Position numbers and translations under genes: made by a program. This document shows positions 1 through 9,532 of a stretch of 64,000 nucleotides of DNA, in pieces. The DNA comes from Cryptomeria japonica (lineage: Eukaryota > Streptophyta > Pinopsida > Cupressales > Cupressaceae). The first letter of the stretch is position 1. Each line of letters starts with the position of its first letter. The stretch lies in NCBI RefSeq assembly GCF_030272615.1, contig NW_026729256.1, forward strand, positions 61,507-125,506, read 5' to 3'. Under the pieces are notes generated by a model. It was not told the DNA's origin. It made no database searches and worked only from the letters and a program-made list of their open reading frames with translations.

Positions 1-93
1 CAGATTGAGCTATATATTGTCCCAGAAGCGAGGGAAACATTAATAGAGCATTTGGTTCAGTCGGTGATTTCAATAGAGCAGTTGATTCCAAGC

Positions 94-651
94 ATGGCGT
101 CCTACAGAAGTGGTCTCTTGTGCGCAATCATGTTTTTAGCAATTCATGGAGGCTGGGCTCAGACTTCCGATACAATTAGTAATGCCTGCAGTAATGCCTT
201 ATATACACACTTTTGCGTTTCATCATTGTCCAAAGCTTCTGGGGCTTTGGAGGCAGATTTAACCCAGCTTTCTGTTATTGCAGTCCGTTTGTCTAGTGAA
301 GTAGCGAAACCTGTTTCTAGGTTTATAGAAAAGCTCAAAAAAAGAAATCCCAATGTCTCGGCTCTTGAAGACTGCTCAGATCTGTTGAAGGATACAAGGG
401 AACAGCTTCATGATTCACAGTCAGAACTAAAGCAATTGTCTAATGTCAATTTCATGGAATATGTAGAAGATGTGCTCACAAGGCTGAGTGGTGTGGAGAC
501 TAATCAGGATACATGTTTGAGTGGGTTGAAAGAAAGCAATGTTCCTGCAACCTTGGTTTCCAGTGTAAAAGATAATACAGATAATCTGACCATGTTGATT
601 AGTGATGCTCTAGCTGTTGTTAGCACTCTTCGGCAACAGGGACACATTTGA
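94..651 (+). CDS. PMEI/invertase inhibitor family protein, copy 1
   Basis: A 185-residue secreted protein of the plant invertase/pectin methylesterase inhibitor family (PF04043 type). Members bind pectin methylesterases in the cell wall, or acid invertases in wall or vacuole, 1:1 and block them. Residues 1-22 form a signal peptide with a hydrophobic core (LLCAIMFLAI) and likely cleavage after Ala22. The mature part carries the four family cysteines: Cys32 and Cys41 eight residues apart (CX8C), then Cys94 and Cys141, fitting the two-disulfide four-helix bundle. Length and lack of introns are usual for the family. The start was chosen at the ATG in context AAGCATGGCG because it directly precedes the signal peptide; an in-frame Met 14 codons upstream (base 52) would bury that signal. 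This copy ends Gly-His-Ile. PMEI and invertase inhibitors cannot be told apart here. Confidence 0.9.
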   Translation: MASYRSGLLCAIMFLAIHGGWAQTSDTISNACSNALYTHFCVSSLSKASGALEADLTQLSVIAVRLSSEVAKPVSRFIEKLKKRNPNVSALEDCSDLLKDTREQLHDSQSELKQLSNVNFMEYVEDVLTRLSGVETNQDTCLSGLKESNVPATLVSSVKDNTDNLTMLISDALAVVSTLRQQGHI

Positions 652-1340
652 CTACTTTAGAAAACAGCTAAACATATTGGCTGTTGGCTTGTGAGGAGGG
701 ATATATATAGCAGATAACACATATTTGCTGTTCAAGCTTCATCTTTGGTTACTTGTTTTGTTTGTGAGATACATCATTGTGCTATTTAGATACCATTTTT
801 GGTAACATACAAATGGAATGTTTGTGATTCAAGAAATGTTTTAAATGTTGTTATTGTGTTTGATTTTAGAAATATATTTGTAAGATATATTATTGAATTT
901 TAATTTGTTTTGAACATTTATCTTATAGTTTGTATGAATTATTTTCTTTTTCTGATGTTTTATAATGGAATTTAGATTCTTTTATATTTCATGATAAGTA
1001 TAATTTTAATAAATTAACTACGATCAATGAAAAAGAAATTACTAATGAAATGCTTGAAAATCTTGCAGTAAGTATGGTGTACCCTGCATCACTGAGTATT
1101 CAAATATTGAAATAAATTAAATTAAATGATGAATTATATTTATATTATAAATTAATCGAAAGATTATAATTTTTCAAGAGAGTGATCTGGATACTCATTC
1201 TTAAAAACACAAAATTTACTGGCATCTATATAATACAGTTTTTCCAATAAATCAATATATTTACTACAGTTTTCACTTGTCTGTAATTTTCAAATAAATT
1301 TTCACTTTTATCAAAAAAGACTTAATGGAATGCGGATCGC

Positions 1341-1410
1341 CTAATGTAACTGACATTATCCTCAGATAATGTAACTGCCATCTTAATGAATTGTACCAAC
1401 GGTGACGTGG
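1341..1410. other. Hairpin flanked by a short direct repeat, next to an ACGT-core motif
   Basis: ACATTATC (1353-1360) and GATAATGT (1365-1372) form a perfect 8-bp inverted repeat with a 4-base CTCA loop. TAATGTAACTG occurs once before the hairpin (1342-1352) and once overlapping its right arm (1367-1377). At 1403-1410 lies TGACGTGG, an ACGT-core sequence of the kind bound by plant bZIP factors. All units carry it, with one substitution nearby in unit 5. Function unknown; it could be a remnant of a promoter or a small transposon. Confidence 0.45.
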
Positions 1411-1477
1411 AAGACCAACTGGTTCATCTTCATCATCGTCTCTTTAAAATCGCTCCTATCTATGTTAGAATAATTGC

Positions 1478-1590
1478 TACTATTTCATTTTCTTCAGCTG
1501 CAGGTTTGGACACTTGCTTTCCGGTCCTCCAAGCGAGCTCTTGGACTTACACCAAATAGGCAACGACATTTTGCTATGAAGATCAGTTAA
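1478..1590 (+). pseudogene. Possible captured exon fragment
   Basis: A pyrimidine-rich stretch ending TTTTCTTCAGCTGCAG resembles an intron 3' end. It is followed by about 30 open codons, including LAFRSSKRALGL, that end in TAA near 1590. The composition is less AT-rich than its surroundings. I recognise no protein family. It may be a captured exon of another gene or a chance open stretch. Present in every unit. Confidence 0.25.
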
Positions 1591-1704
1591 TGCAAGAACC
1601 CTCTCGCCTCTCTCAGTATAGTAGTTTCAAAACTGATAGGATATATTTGTAATTGAATATGCATCCTCTTCATTTGCACGGGCAAATAACTCTACGACTA
1701 AACA

Positions 1705-2380
1705 CAACCTATAAATTCAACCTTAATCTAACCCTAATTGAACCCTAACTCTTATTCAACTATGATCCTAATTGGATTCTAGCATGAATCTTAACCCCAA
1801 TAAAACTTTGCTTCCAATTTAACCTTAACCCTAATTGAACTCTTATACGAACCCTAACTATAATTAAACCCTTTCCACAATCAAATCCCATCTCTAATTA
1901 ATTATAACATTAATCCTTAACCCTAATCTCTCTACTTTAATGTTGATCCTAAACTCAACTCTAACCATACATTTGAACCCTAACTACAACTTCAACCCTA
2001 ATCTACACCTAATTCAACCCTATTTTTAAACTTAACCCTAACCCTAATTGAACTATAATCTCAATTAAACTCTAATCCTAACCCTAATCGAGCCCAAACC
2101 CTAATCCTAATTGAAGTGTAAGACTAATTTAACCCTAACCCTAATGTAATTGAAACACAACCCTAATGCTAACCATAATTTAACTCTAGCACTAATTGTA
2201 ATTGAACCCTTATTATAAGCTAACCCTAAAATTAACCCTTACCATAATTACTAAACCCTATTTTGAACCCGAACCATAACCCTAAAGTAACCTTAATTGT
2301 AAATCCATCCCAACCTTAAGCATATCCCAATCTTTATGCTAACATAACCCATAAACCCATTTGAACCCTAACACTAACCT
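1705..2380 (+). repeat. Degenerate telomere-like (CCCTAA)n block, unit 1
   Basis: About 0.68 kb dominated by CCCTAA and CCCTAATT words broken by short AT-rich interruptions, often in the pattern AACCCTAATTGAACCCTAA. The C-rich strand is +. The usual plant heptamer CCCTAAA is rare (for example near 2226 and 2280); most words are CCCTAAC or CCCTAAT. Degeneracy rules out a functional telomere. It is best read as an old interstitial telomere-like minisatellite. It ends in an AAATTT-rich run (2381-2406). Confidence 0.8.
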
Positions 2381-2491
2381 TAAATTTAAATTTAAATTTA
2401 ATTTAAGATCGTAACAGTTGTTCACTTCTAGTTTTATTTGGAAAAAAGGTTTGTAAGATTTAAAGAAAAGATTTGGCTTAAAAGTATTGCT

Positions 2492-2507
2492 CCAATCTCC
2501 ATTCCTT
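2492..2507. repeat. LINE target-site duplication, 3' side, unit 1
   Basis: CCAATCTCCATTCCTT, a 16-bp match to 8504-8519 on the other side of the LINE. The last two T bases may belong to the poly(A) tail (T-rich on +), so the duplication is 14 to 16 bp. The flanking bases differ, as expected at a LINE insertion. The other units carry it at 16226, 29960, 43678 and 57409. Confidence 0.85.
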
Positions 2508-3478
2508 TTTTTATTTTTTTAATTTTTTAATTTTTTCTGAAGCGAGATCTTCCTAGGAGGCAATACCCTTTTTTATTAAAAACTGAAAAACAAAATTACA
2601 CAGTAGACAAAGCCAACCTCTCATTTATACAAATACATAATCCCATTACCTATTTCTACCACCCTTTCAATAATCTCCACAGGCATGATACCATAATTCT
2701 CTCTCATGTATCTATTGAACTTGTCCAGGCCATAATCCTTCATCAGTCTTTTCTTAAACAAAGACCATGCCATTTTTGTTTCACCTTCTTCCCTTCGTCA
2801 TTCAGGTTGAAATATCCCAACATGCATCTTGAATCCAGTGCAGCCCTCATCACTTCCTCGTATATATCTTCCCTCATCATTCTCCTCTCTATCCCTATAG
2901 ATGCTGAAGGTTTTCCAAGGACCTCAACGATCGGATTAAATATATTCTCCATCATCACCCTGTCATGAACGTGGCCATCGTTCTAGAAGTCGACTCTTAA
3001 AATTTGGATCACAGAGTGTTTTTCTTTGTCATTTGCCTTCTTAAAAAGGCGGCTGATCTCTTCCTCTAGCGCTTCCCTAAGTGCAAAGTCCAAAGTCCTC
3101 ATCCATTCTCAACTTCTCTTTTGTTCCTACTGTGCTCTGCAAAACACTTCTTCTCCTAATGTATCCCTTTTAGCATGATCTAGAGTCATCTCCACTGATG
3201 TCTATCCTATCCAACTACGACTTCACCCTGCCCAAAACTGCTACTGACCCGATCCTAAATCTGAACAAAATCTTACCTTACCCAAAAAATTTGTCGTCAA
3301 AACATTATACTTTGATTTAGAAGACACAATTCTAGGCACGAATACACTTCCTTCCATGCCGCCTCTAGCTTGAGTAAGATAAATCTCATCCATTTCTCTC
3401 AGGAGGATGTACTTCCCTATCCTCTCCCAAAATAGTACTAAACTCATTCTACAGGTCTATCTCATCCAACTCGACCAT

Positions 3479-6400
3479 CTATCTACCTTTTCTTAGACCT
3501 TCATTGGCAAGCCAATTAGATACCCTATTTCCTTCCCTATATGAATGATTGAAACGGTACTCCAAGAATTTGCTCAATTTTTATTCAATCGCTGGTAGCC
3601 ATTGATTTAATTTCCAGCTGATAAAATTAGAGCGCATCACTCCATTTAACACCACTTGTGAGTCCCCTTCAATGAGAATATTCGAAACCTCCTTGTTCAC
3701 ACACATCTCCAACCCATTATTGAGTGCACATATCTCTGCCTTGTTATTGGTAGCTATTCCCATCAATCCCATAATTGCAATAATCATTTTTCCCGAATCA
3801 TCCCTCAAAATAGCGCCGAACCCTGCCTTACTCGGATTTCCTTTGCTAGCTCCATTTAAATTCAACTTAAGCCAACCTGGGGTTGGTTCCCGACATCTTA
3901 CTCCCTTCCTCTTAGATTGTTTATTAATGATGTTGCAGATGACTAGATCCTTCAAACCCCATTTCTCTTCCATCATTTTGTCCCATTTGGAGTAAATCTT
4001 CACCCGTTTCCCTAGAATATTCCCTTTCACCACTTCAACAATTAAATATTCCTTCAAAAAGTCCTCGTCTCTAAAAATACTCCTATTTATTTCTTTGCAT
4101 ATCCGCCAAGCTACCATGGAAGGACTAGTCACCTGGATAAGTCTCCCCATTTTGAATGCTTACTCTCTGGCGGCCAGGAAAGCAAGAATTCCATTAACGT
4201 CCTATTCCTAGCCGATCTCCATTCTAACGTTTCCATCAACCGGTCCCAACATCTCACCACCAACGGACACCAAAAAAAGAGATGTTCAGCGGTTTCCTCA
4301 TTCCCTCTACATAGGTAACAGATATTAGGACCTTAAATTCCCATCTCTCCTGTACCGCCTTGAACTTCTAACACCCACTCCTTATCCTCAATACAATCAA
4401 TTAATGCTTTCACCCCATTCCACGAGTCTCTCTAGAACCGAGCCTTCTTTCCATTACCAATTTTACAGGACAGATGATTCAAGATTACTCTTCATCTTTC
4501 CCAGATGAACCTCCAAATCGTCAAACCTGATTCAGAGTTGGCCAAGGTAAAATTCCTTTCCAAGTCCTTCTAGTCTAAATATTTTTCCCTCATAAACTTG
4601 CACCAAGGTTTTTGAGGAAACATATAGTTTCCAAGCCAATTTGGCTCCCAAAGCCAGGTTCTATAGATCCATTTTCCTAAGTCGCGCTCCTCTTTCTTCC
4701 TTCACGATACACGCCGTATCCTAGTTTATTAGCATAACTCTCCTAGAATCCTTCAATCCTTCCCATAAGTTCACTTCTTTAACAACCCGTCCAACGTGCC
4801 AATGGACCGCACGATGAGCCTAAAACATGTAATGCTATAGATTGGGATCGTTGATAAAAAACATTTTATCATTTGAATCGTACCAGCCTATGAAAGCCAC
4901 TTTTTCTTCCATGATTCCGCTTTAGATTGACAATTATTGATGATCTCCTCCTATAGCAACCTATTACTTCGATCGATGAACAAGGGAACTCCCAAATATA
5001 TCGAAGGGAATGATTCTGTTTGGAATTCCAATATTTTTTCAATCTTGTTTTGATTCCTTTGGCTAGTGTTAACAAGGAACACCTGTGACTTATTTTTATT
5101 CATGATTTGAATCGATGCCTCCACATACTCATCCAAAGTTTCCTTAATCACTACCACTTCCTGATCCGAAGCCTCCCAAAATAAGATCGTATCATCAACA
5201 AATTGTGAATGCGAGATTGGCTCCAGGTCTCTGTGAACCCCGACTCCCTTGCAAAATCCCATCATACAGTTCTTCTTAATGTTCCTGCCCAAAGATTCTA
5301 CCATTAGAAAAAATAAGGAGGGAGATAAAGGGTCTCCTTGTCTCAATCCATTGGTGTCTCTAAAGAAACCACATGTATAACCATTGACCAACACTAAGAA
5401 ATGGGTTGATGAGATGGATTGTCGCATACAATCTAGCCATCTGCTGTGAAAACCAAATTTATCCAGGACCAAGAGGAGGAATTCCCAATTAACCTAGTCA
5501 GACACCTTGCTCATGTATAGTTCTACCACCATCCCTTTCATATTCTCTCTTCCCATAGAGTGAAGAGTTTTCGAGACCAGGATGATACTATCGATGATTT
5601 CTCTGCCACGGGTAAATCCGTGTTGTTCCTCCGAAATGATTTAATGTAAAATATTCTTGAGCCTCAAAGCCATGGCCTTTGAGATGACTTTGTAAATAGA
5701 GTTACACAGAGAAATAGGTCTGTAATCCACTATCATCTCACAATTATACCTTTGGGGTATAAGAAAAATTATTGCGATGTTGATTTCTCTGACCAGTCTC
5801 CTCTTCTTCCTAAACTCTTCCACCATCATCCATATGTCCTCCCACCTGAAGTCCCAACATTTTTGATATACTTTTTCTATAAAGGCATCGAGGCCTGGCA
5901 CTTTATTAGGGTGAAGAAAGAATGCCGCCTCCTTGACTTCCTCTAGAGAGAAAGGCATATGCAAAGCTTCATTTTCTTCCTGGGATATGACTTGGTCTAT
6001 TACTTTTAATACGTTATCCCTATATCTAACATCACCGCCTATGAAAGAACAAAGTGGGTTTTCAAAATGTTGAACTGCAACCTTCTCAATATCATCTCCT
6101 GCTAAACAACACTGACCATTATCATCCTTGATTGCTTCAATCTTATTGATCAATCTCATAGCCTTCACCGATGAGTGAAAGAACTTTGTATTTAAGTCCC
6201 TAGGTGAAATACACATCTTCCTGGATTTGTTGCGCCAATAAATCTCCTCCCTAGCCAATACCTCTGATAGACATCCCTTCAATTCCTTTTCTTTTTTATA
6301 TTCATCATTGGTCATCCCAAAGAGAATTACCTTCTCATTAAGAGAAGCAAGCTCCTCCTCTAACCTCAAATTATTTTAAAAAATATTCCTAAACGATTCT

Positions 6401-7283
6401 ACATTCCACCTCCTACTTTTATCCTTAAGAAAATGTAAACGTTTAACAAAACAGAAGCTGGACATACCTTTGAATTTATTACTTTCGTCCCACCAACTTT
6501 TTAAACTAGATTGGAATTGCCCATCTCGTCACCACATACTTTGGAATTTAAAATTCCTAGAGGACTGTGACTTGCGTACCTCAAGTTCTAACTAAATAGG
6601 GAAGTGATCGGATATAGAAATCGACAAAATGTTCGTCACCAAGGAGAATTGGCCTTCCATCCATTTCTGGCCCACCAAGAACCGCTCTAATCTCTCCGAA
6701 ATGTTCGTGAAGTTCAATCTCCTATTCATCCATGTATATTGGCCATTTTTAGGAAAAACTTCAATCACTTCGTTCTCTACTACAAAACTTTTAAAGTCTT
6801 CCATTATTCTGTTGGTCTTCCTCAGACCACCATTTTTTTTCATTCAGGTCCAGAATAGCATTAAAGTCTCCTCCAACAACTAGCCAGACCTTGCCAATGA
6901 TTCTAATTCTCTCTGATAGTTCCTTCCAAACTCTCACCTTACCCTCTATTTTAGTCGGTCCATATACATTGATCAAAGAAAACTCCGAATTACAAGCAAT
7001 AAGTTTCACTCTACAAATCATCTAATAGTCAGATGTTTCTCTAGGGGTAATCCTAACCACATGAGGATTCCATAAGATTCCCAAACCACTCGCATAGCCC
7101 TTAGCTTCTCGGAAAAAACCTTCCCATCTAGAGCAGTAATGCAAGAAACTAAGCGCCTTGTCCAAATTCAGCTTGGTTTCTTGGAGCAGAATTACGTCAT
7201 TAGAGGATTTCTCTAACGAATGCCTAACCAAGCGTTTCTTGTCAAGAGTTGAAAGGCCCTTGATTCCGAGTGAGAATTCTCAT
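3479..7283 (-). pseudogene. LINE ORF2 (EN-RT-RNase H), broken, unit 1
   Basis: About 1,270 codons, normal for a plant L1 ORF2. The start ATG (7283-7281) begins MRILTRN. Endonuclease: LLQETK, NVYGP, GGDFNA and SDHFPI are visible. Reverse transcriptase: DYRPISLCN, GLRQGDPLSPSLF and QFVDD (FVDD at 5191-5202). A zf-RVT knuckle (CYLCRGNEETAEHLFF) lies at about 4270-4330. RNase H at 3581-4150 shows NNKAEICAL and EGDSQVVL, then SYREGN near the end. Damage: a frameshift just after the start; TAG at 7022; a frameshift at an A8 run (about 6835); TAA at 5641; TAG at 5494; TAA at 4951; a further frameshift before RNase H. The RT motif A Asp is Tyr (codon 5515-5517, LYMSK), and the first RNase H catalytic Asp is Asn (NLNGAS). 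Confidence 0.9.
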
Positions 7284-8448
7284 TGTCCTCCAATGGAGGA
7301 TTTACCTCCCTTGGATCTTCTCAAAAAGTTGACCACACCGATGATTCCTTTCTCCTTAGCCCCGTCCTCTCATTTTTGCTTGTTACTCCTCCTCCCTCTA
7401 TTACCTTTGGTTCTCCCCAATAGAGCATTAGTCGATTGGTTAATGGATATCGGGTCGATAATGTCCAAGAAATCTTCATCATCAAATTCCTCTACCAACC
7501 TCACATCATATTCCACTTCCGTGTCTGACAGGCCCGTTTGAGCCTCCTGAGATTTGCCAGGGGCCTTATCTTGCTCAATGATCCTATTTGTGGGGGAAAT
7601 TTCATCGTGATTTTAAATTTCCCTGTTCTACTCCCTCTTCTTTTCTCCATTCGCTTCTTTGATGACCAGAGCCCTTGACGGGATTATTGACTCATTTCTT
7701 GGTGTCGTAATTGCCTTCTCAATCATCTCATGACTCCCGTCCTTCATAAGTCATCTCTTAGCCGACCCAACAAATATTTTGCAATTTTATCTCATGTGAG
7801 ACCTACTTCCACATCTTTCACAAAGGCACTTGTCGACTTCCACTTCAATTTTCTGCATCCATATCCTACCGTTCGATGTCAATCAAATCTTTGGGGGAAC
7901 CCTTCTAACTTCAACGATTTTGATTCTGAATACAAATAAGAGTCATTTTCCACCAACCTCTCATCTATTTATAGTGTCCCCAAAGTTCTACCTATTTTCT
8001 CCATGCTACTTTCTCCCCAATATTCGATCCGTAAATTATACAGCCAAATCCAAATAGGGCAGTCATACGGGGCCAATGGCACTGGGTCGAAATTTTGAAA
8101 CCACAATTGCATATATAAAGGATAATTTTTGACAATCCAATTACCGTGGTGAAGGGTCTCCTCTTTCTCTTCCACCTCTGCAAAAATAACAATGAGGAAT
8201 CCCCTTGGTATGAATTAAGCCACTACCTTGGCTTTCCAATTCTCCTTAATCCAATATTTAATCTGCCTTTTCTCGTATCTAGATCGTACTACCCTTCGGA
8301 TAACCACTAGTTCCACCCATAGTTCTATATTTTCTTCAATATCATCTGACATATTAATCTCGACCAAGTCTGCTTCCACTTCCCTCCACATTTTTCGACT
8401 TGATCCCACCAGTTTCTCCTCCGCGAACATTTCTTGCGGATCCACCAT
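7280..8448 (-). pseudogene. LINE ORF1 (DUF4283-like, CCHC knuckle), broken, unit 1
   Basis: About 390 codons. Plant L1 ORF1 proteins bind the element RNA. It starts MVDPQEMFAEEK at 8448. The DUF4283-like part runs across 8448-7969 (GNWIVKNYPLY, then PIWIWLYNLRIEYW) with an in-frame TAA at 8215-8217. A frameshift follows before the knuckle. The CX2CX4HX4C zinc knuckle is at 7781-7822, and here its X4 contains a TAA codon (7787-7789). The tail is acidic, then basic. Its TGA (7282-7280) overlaps the ORF2 ATG as ATGA, suggesting ORF2 was once translated by termination-reinitiation. Confidence 0.85.
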
Positions 8449-8503
8449 TATTCCAGAACGGTTCTCTCAGACTCTCCCTCATCCTCTCCGCTATATAAAT
8501 ATC

Positions 8504-8519
8504 CCAATCTCCATTCCTT
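8504..8519. repeat. LINE target-site duplication, 5' side, unit 1
   Basis: Second copy of CCAATCTCCATTCCTT, immediately before the LINE 5' end (which reads leftward). Removing the element and one copy gives a continuous AT-rich pre-insertion site. Equivalents in the other units start at 22238, 35972, 49687 and 63418. Confidence 0.85.
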
Positions 8520-9532
8520 GTTATAATATCCTGTCATTTAATTTCACACATTATTAATGTTTATATATAAAGATCACGTTTCTAAATGAAAATTTTAATT
8601 AAAAAAGGAATTATAATTTTAAAAAAAAAATCTAATAAAATAGATTAAAAATTTTAATTTCTTAATTTTAATATTTTGAAAAATTTGATATTTATCTATA
8701 ATTTAATTTTGAAAGAAAAAATATATTTTATGTTAAAAATGAAGAATTTTTTTGTTTGTAAATTTTCTCTATGCTTTTAAAATTGAGGTTCAAAAAATAA
8801 ATTTCAAGCTAAATATTAGGGAAGAATTATTTCGATAACTCCTAAGATTATGATTTTCTATTTTATGTAAGTTTTTCTTATATTATAGCTTTGTACATAA
8901 ATTTAAAAGCTTAATGCTTTATATCTATACAATATTATATATTTATATTTTATTACACATCCCTTCCATTTTACTATTAAAAATGGTCCCAATAAACCTC
9001 TCACCAGAAGAGTAAATTTGGGTGATGTTAATGTCTCAGTCCATTGCCAATTCCTCTAATGAGAATAAAAATTTGTTTTAAGAGCGTATTGTTTAAATTT
9101 TAAAACCTGACCTTTTCTATAGAAGGGAATGGTTATCTAGCTCTTAGAATGCACCAAATATCTATTATGATGTATTTATCATGTACAAACGATAATAATG
9201 TCTTAATGTATTCTAGAGACTAAGACTGGGTCCCATGGAGGGGGGCTACCTAAAACATAGAGCTGGAGCTGCTAAGATTTTTTAGGAATATTTTAAAGTT
9301 GGCGGTCCCATAAATTTTGTTTTGCACTTCAGCTTAAAAATTTAAGATCATAAATTTAAGGATGCTATGAACTTTGTAGTTGAGATCAACTTAAGTTTAA
9401 ACTGCTGCAAATTGGTGGTAAATAAATTTAATTATTTTCCTAAAATTTATATGATTGACAAATGACATAATATATTCCTAAGCTCGTGGAGCTCTATTTT
9501 TTAGGAAAAGATTCTAAAACCTCTGGGCTGAT
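8520..9532. other. AT-rich spacer, unit 1
   Basis: About 1 kb of very AT-rich DNA with long A and T runs and no supported ORF. From about 9225 it is less AT-rich (CCCATGGAGGGGGGC at about 9233) and may be the 5' part of the following retroelement-like sequence. No RNA gene or other structure recognised. Confidence 0.6.

Larger units (their letters stand above)
652..1704. other. PMEI 3' flank: AT-rich spacer, no gene
   Basis: AT-rich DNA after the PMEI stop. It should hold the 3' UTR and poly(A) sites, but no single signal stands out (AATGGA-like at about 811, AATAAA at about 1245). From about 1320 the composition becomes more balanced and holds the hairpin and exon-like scrap listed separately. 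No long ORF. Confidence 0.7.
2508..8503 (-). mobile_element. Full-length, inactive L1-type LINE, unit 1
   Basis: A 6.0-kb non-LTR retrotransposon lying head-right on the minus strand, with its 3' end facing the PMEI 3' end. Order from its 5' end: about 55 bp leader, ORF1 (8448-7280), ORF2 (7283-3479), a 3' region of about 0.95 kb, and an A-rich tail seen as T-rich DNA at 2506-2536. The 16-bp duplication at both ends shows a target-primed insertion that was not 5'-truncated. Both ORFs carry stops and frameshifts, most shared by all five units, so it inserted and decayed before the array expanded. Confidence 0.9.

Noticed and set aside
52-93. In-frame Met codons upstream of the PMEI signal peptide (base 52; base 13723 in unit 2) as the true start
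   Set aside because: They place 14 or 35 residues before a clear signal peptide, and the later ATG has the better context. Kept only as a possible alternative in the uORF finding.
1705-2380. A real chromosome end
   Set aside because: The repeats are heavily interrupted, do not use the plant heptamer consistently, and unique-type sequence continues on both sides in every unit.
3672-3995. 107-residue plus-strand ORF
   Set aside because: Antisense shadow of the LINE RNase H domain.
7158-7541. 127-residue plus-strand ORF, Ser/Leu-rich, repeated in all units
   Set aside because: It lies antisense to the LINE ORF1/ORF2 junction, where the minus strand gives recognisable domains; its composition fits a shadow frame.
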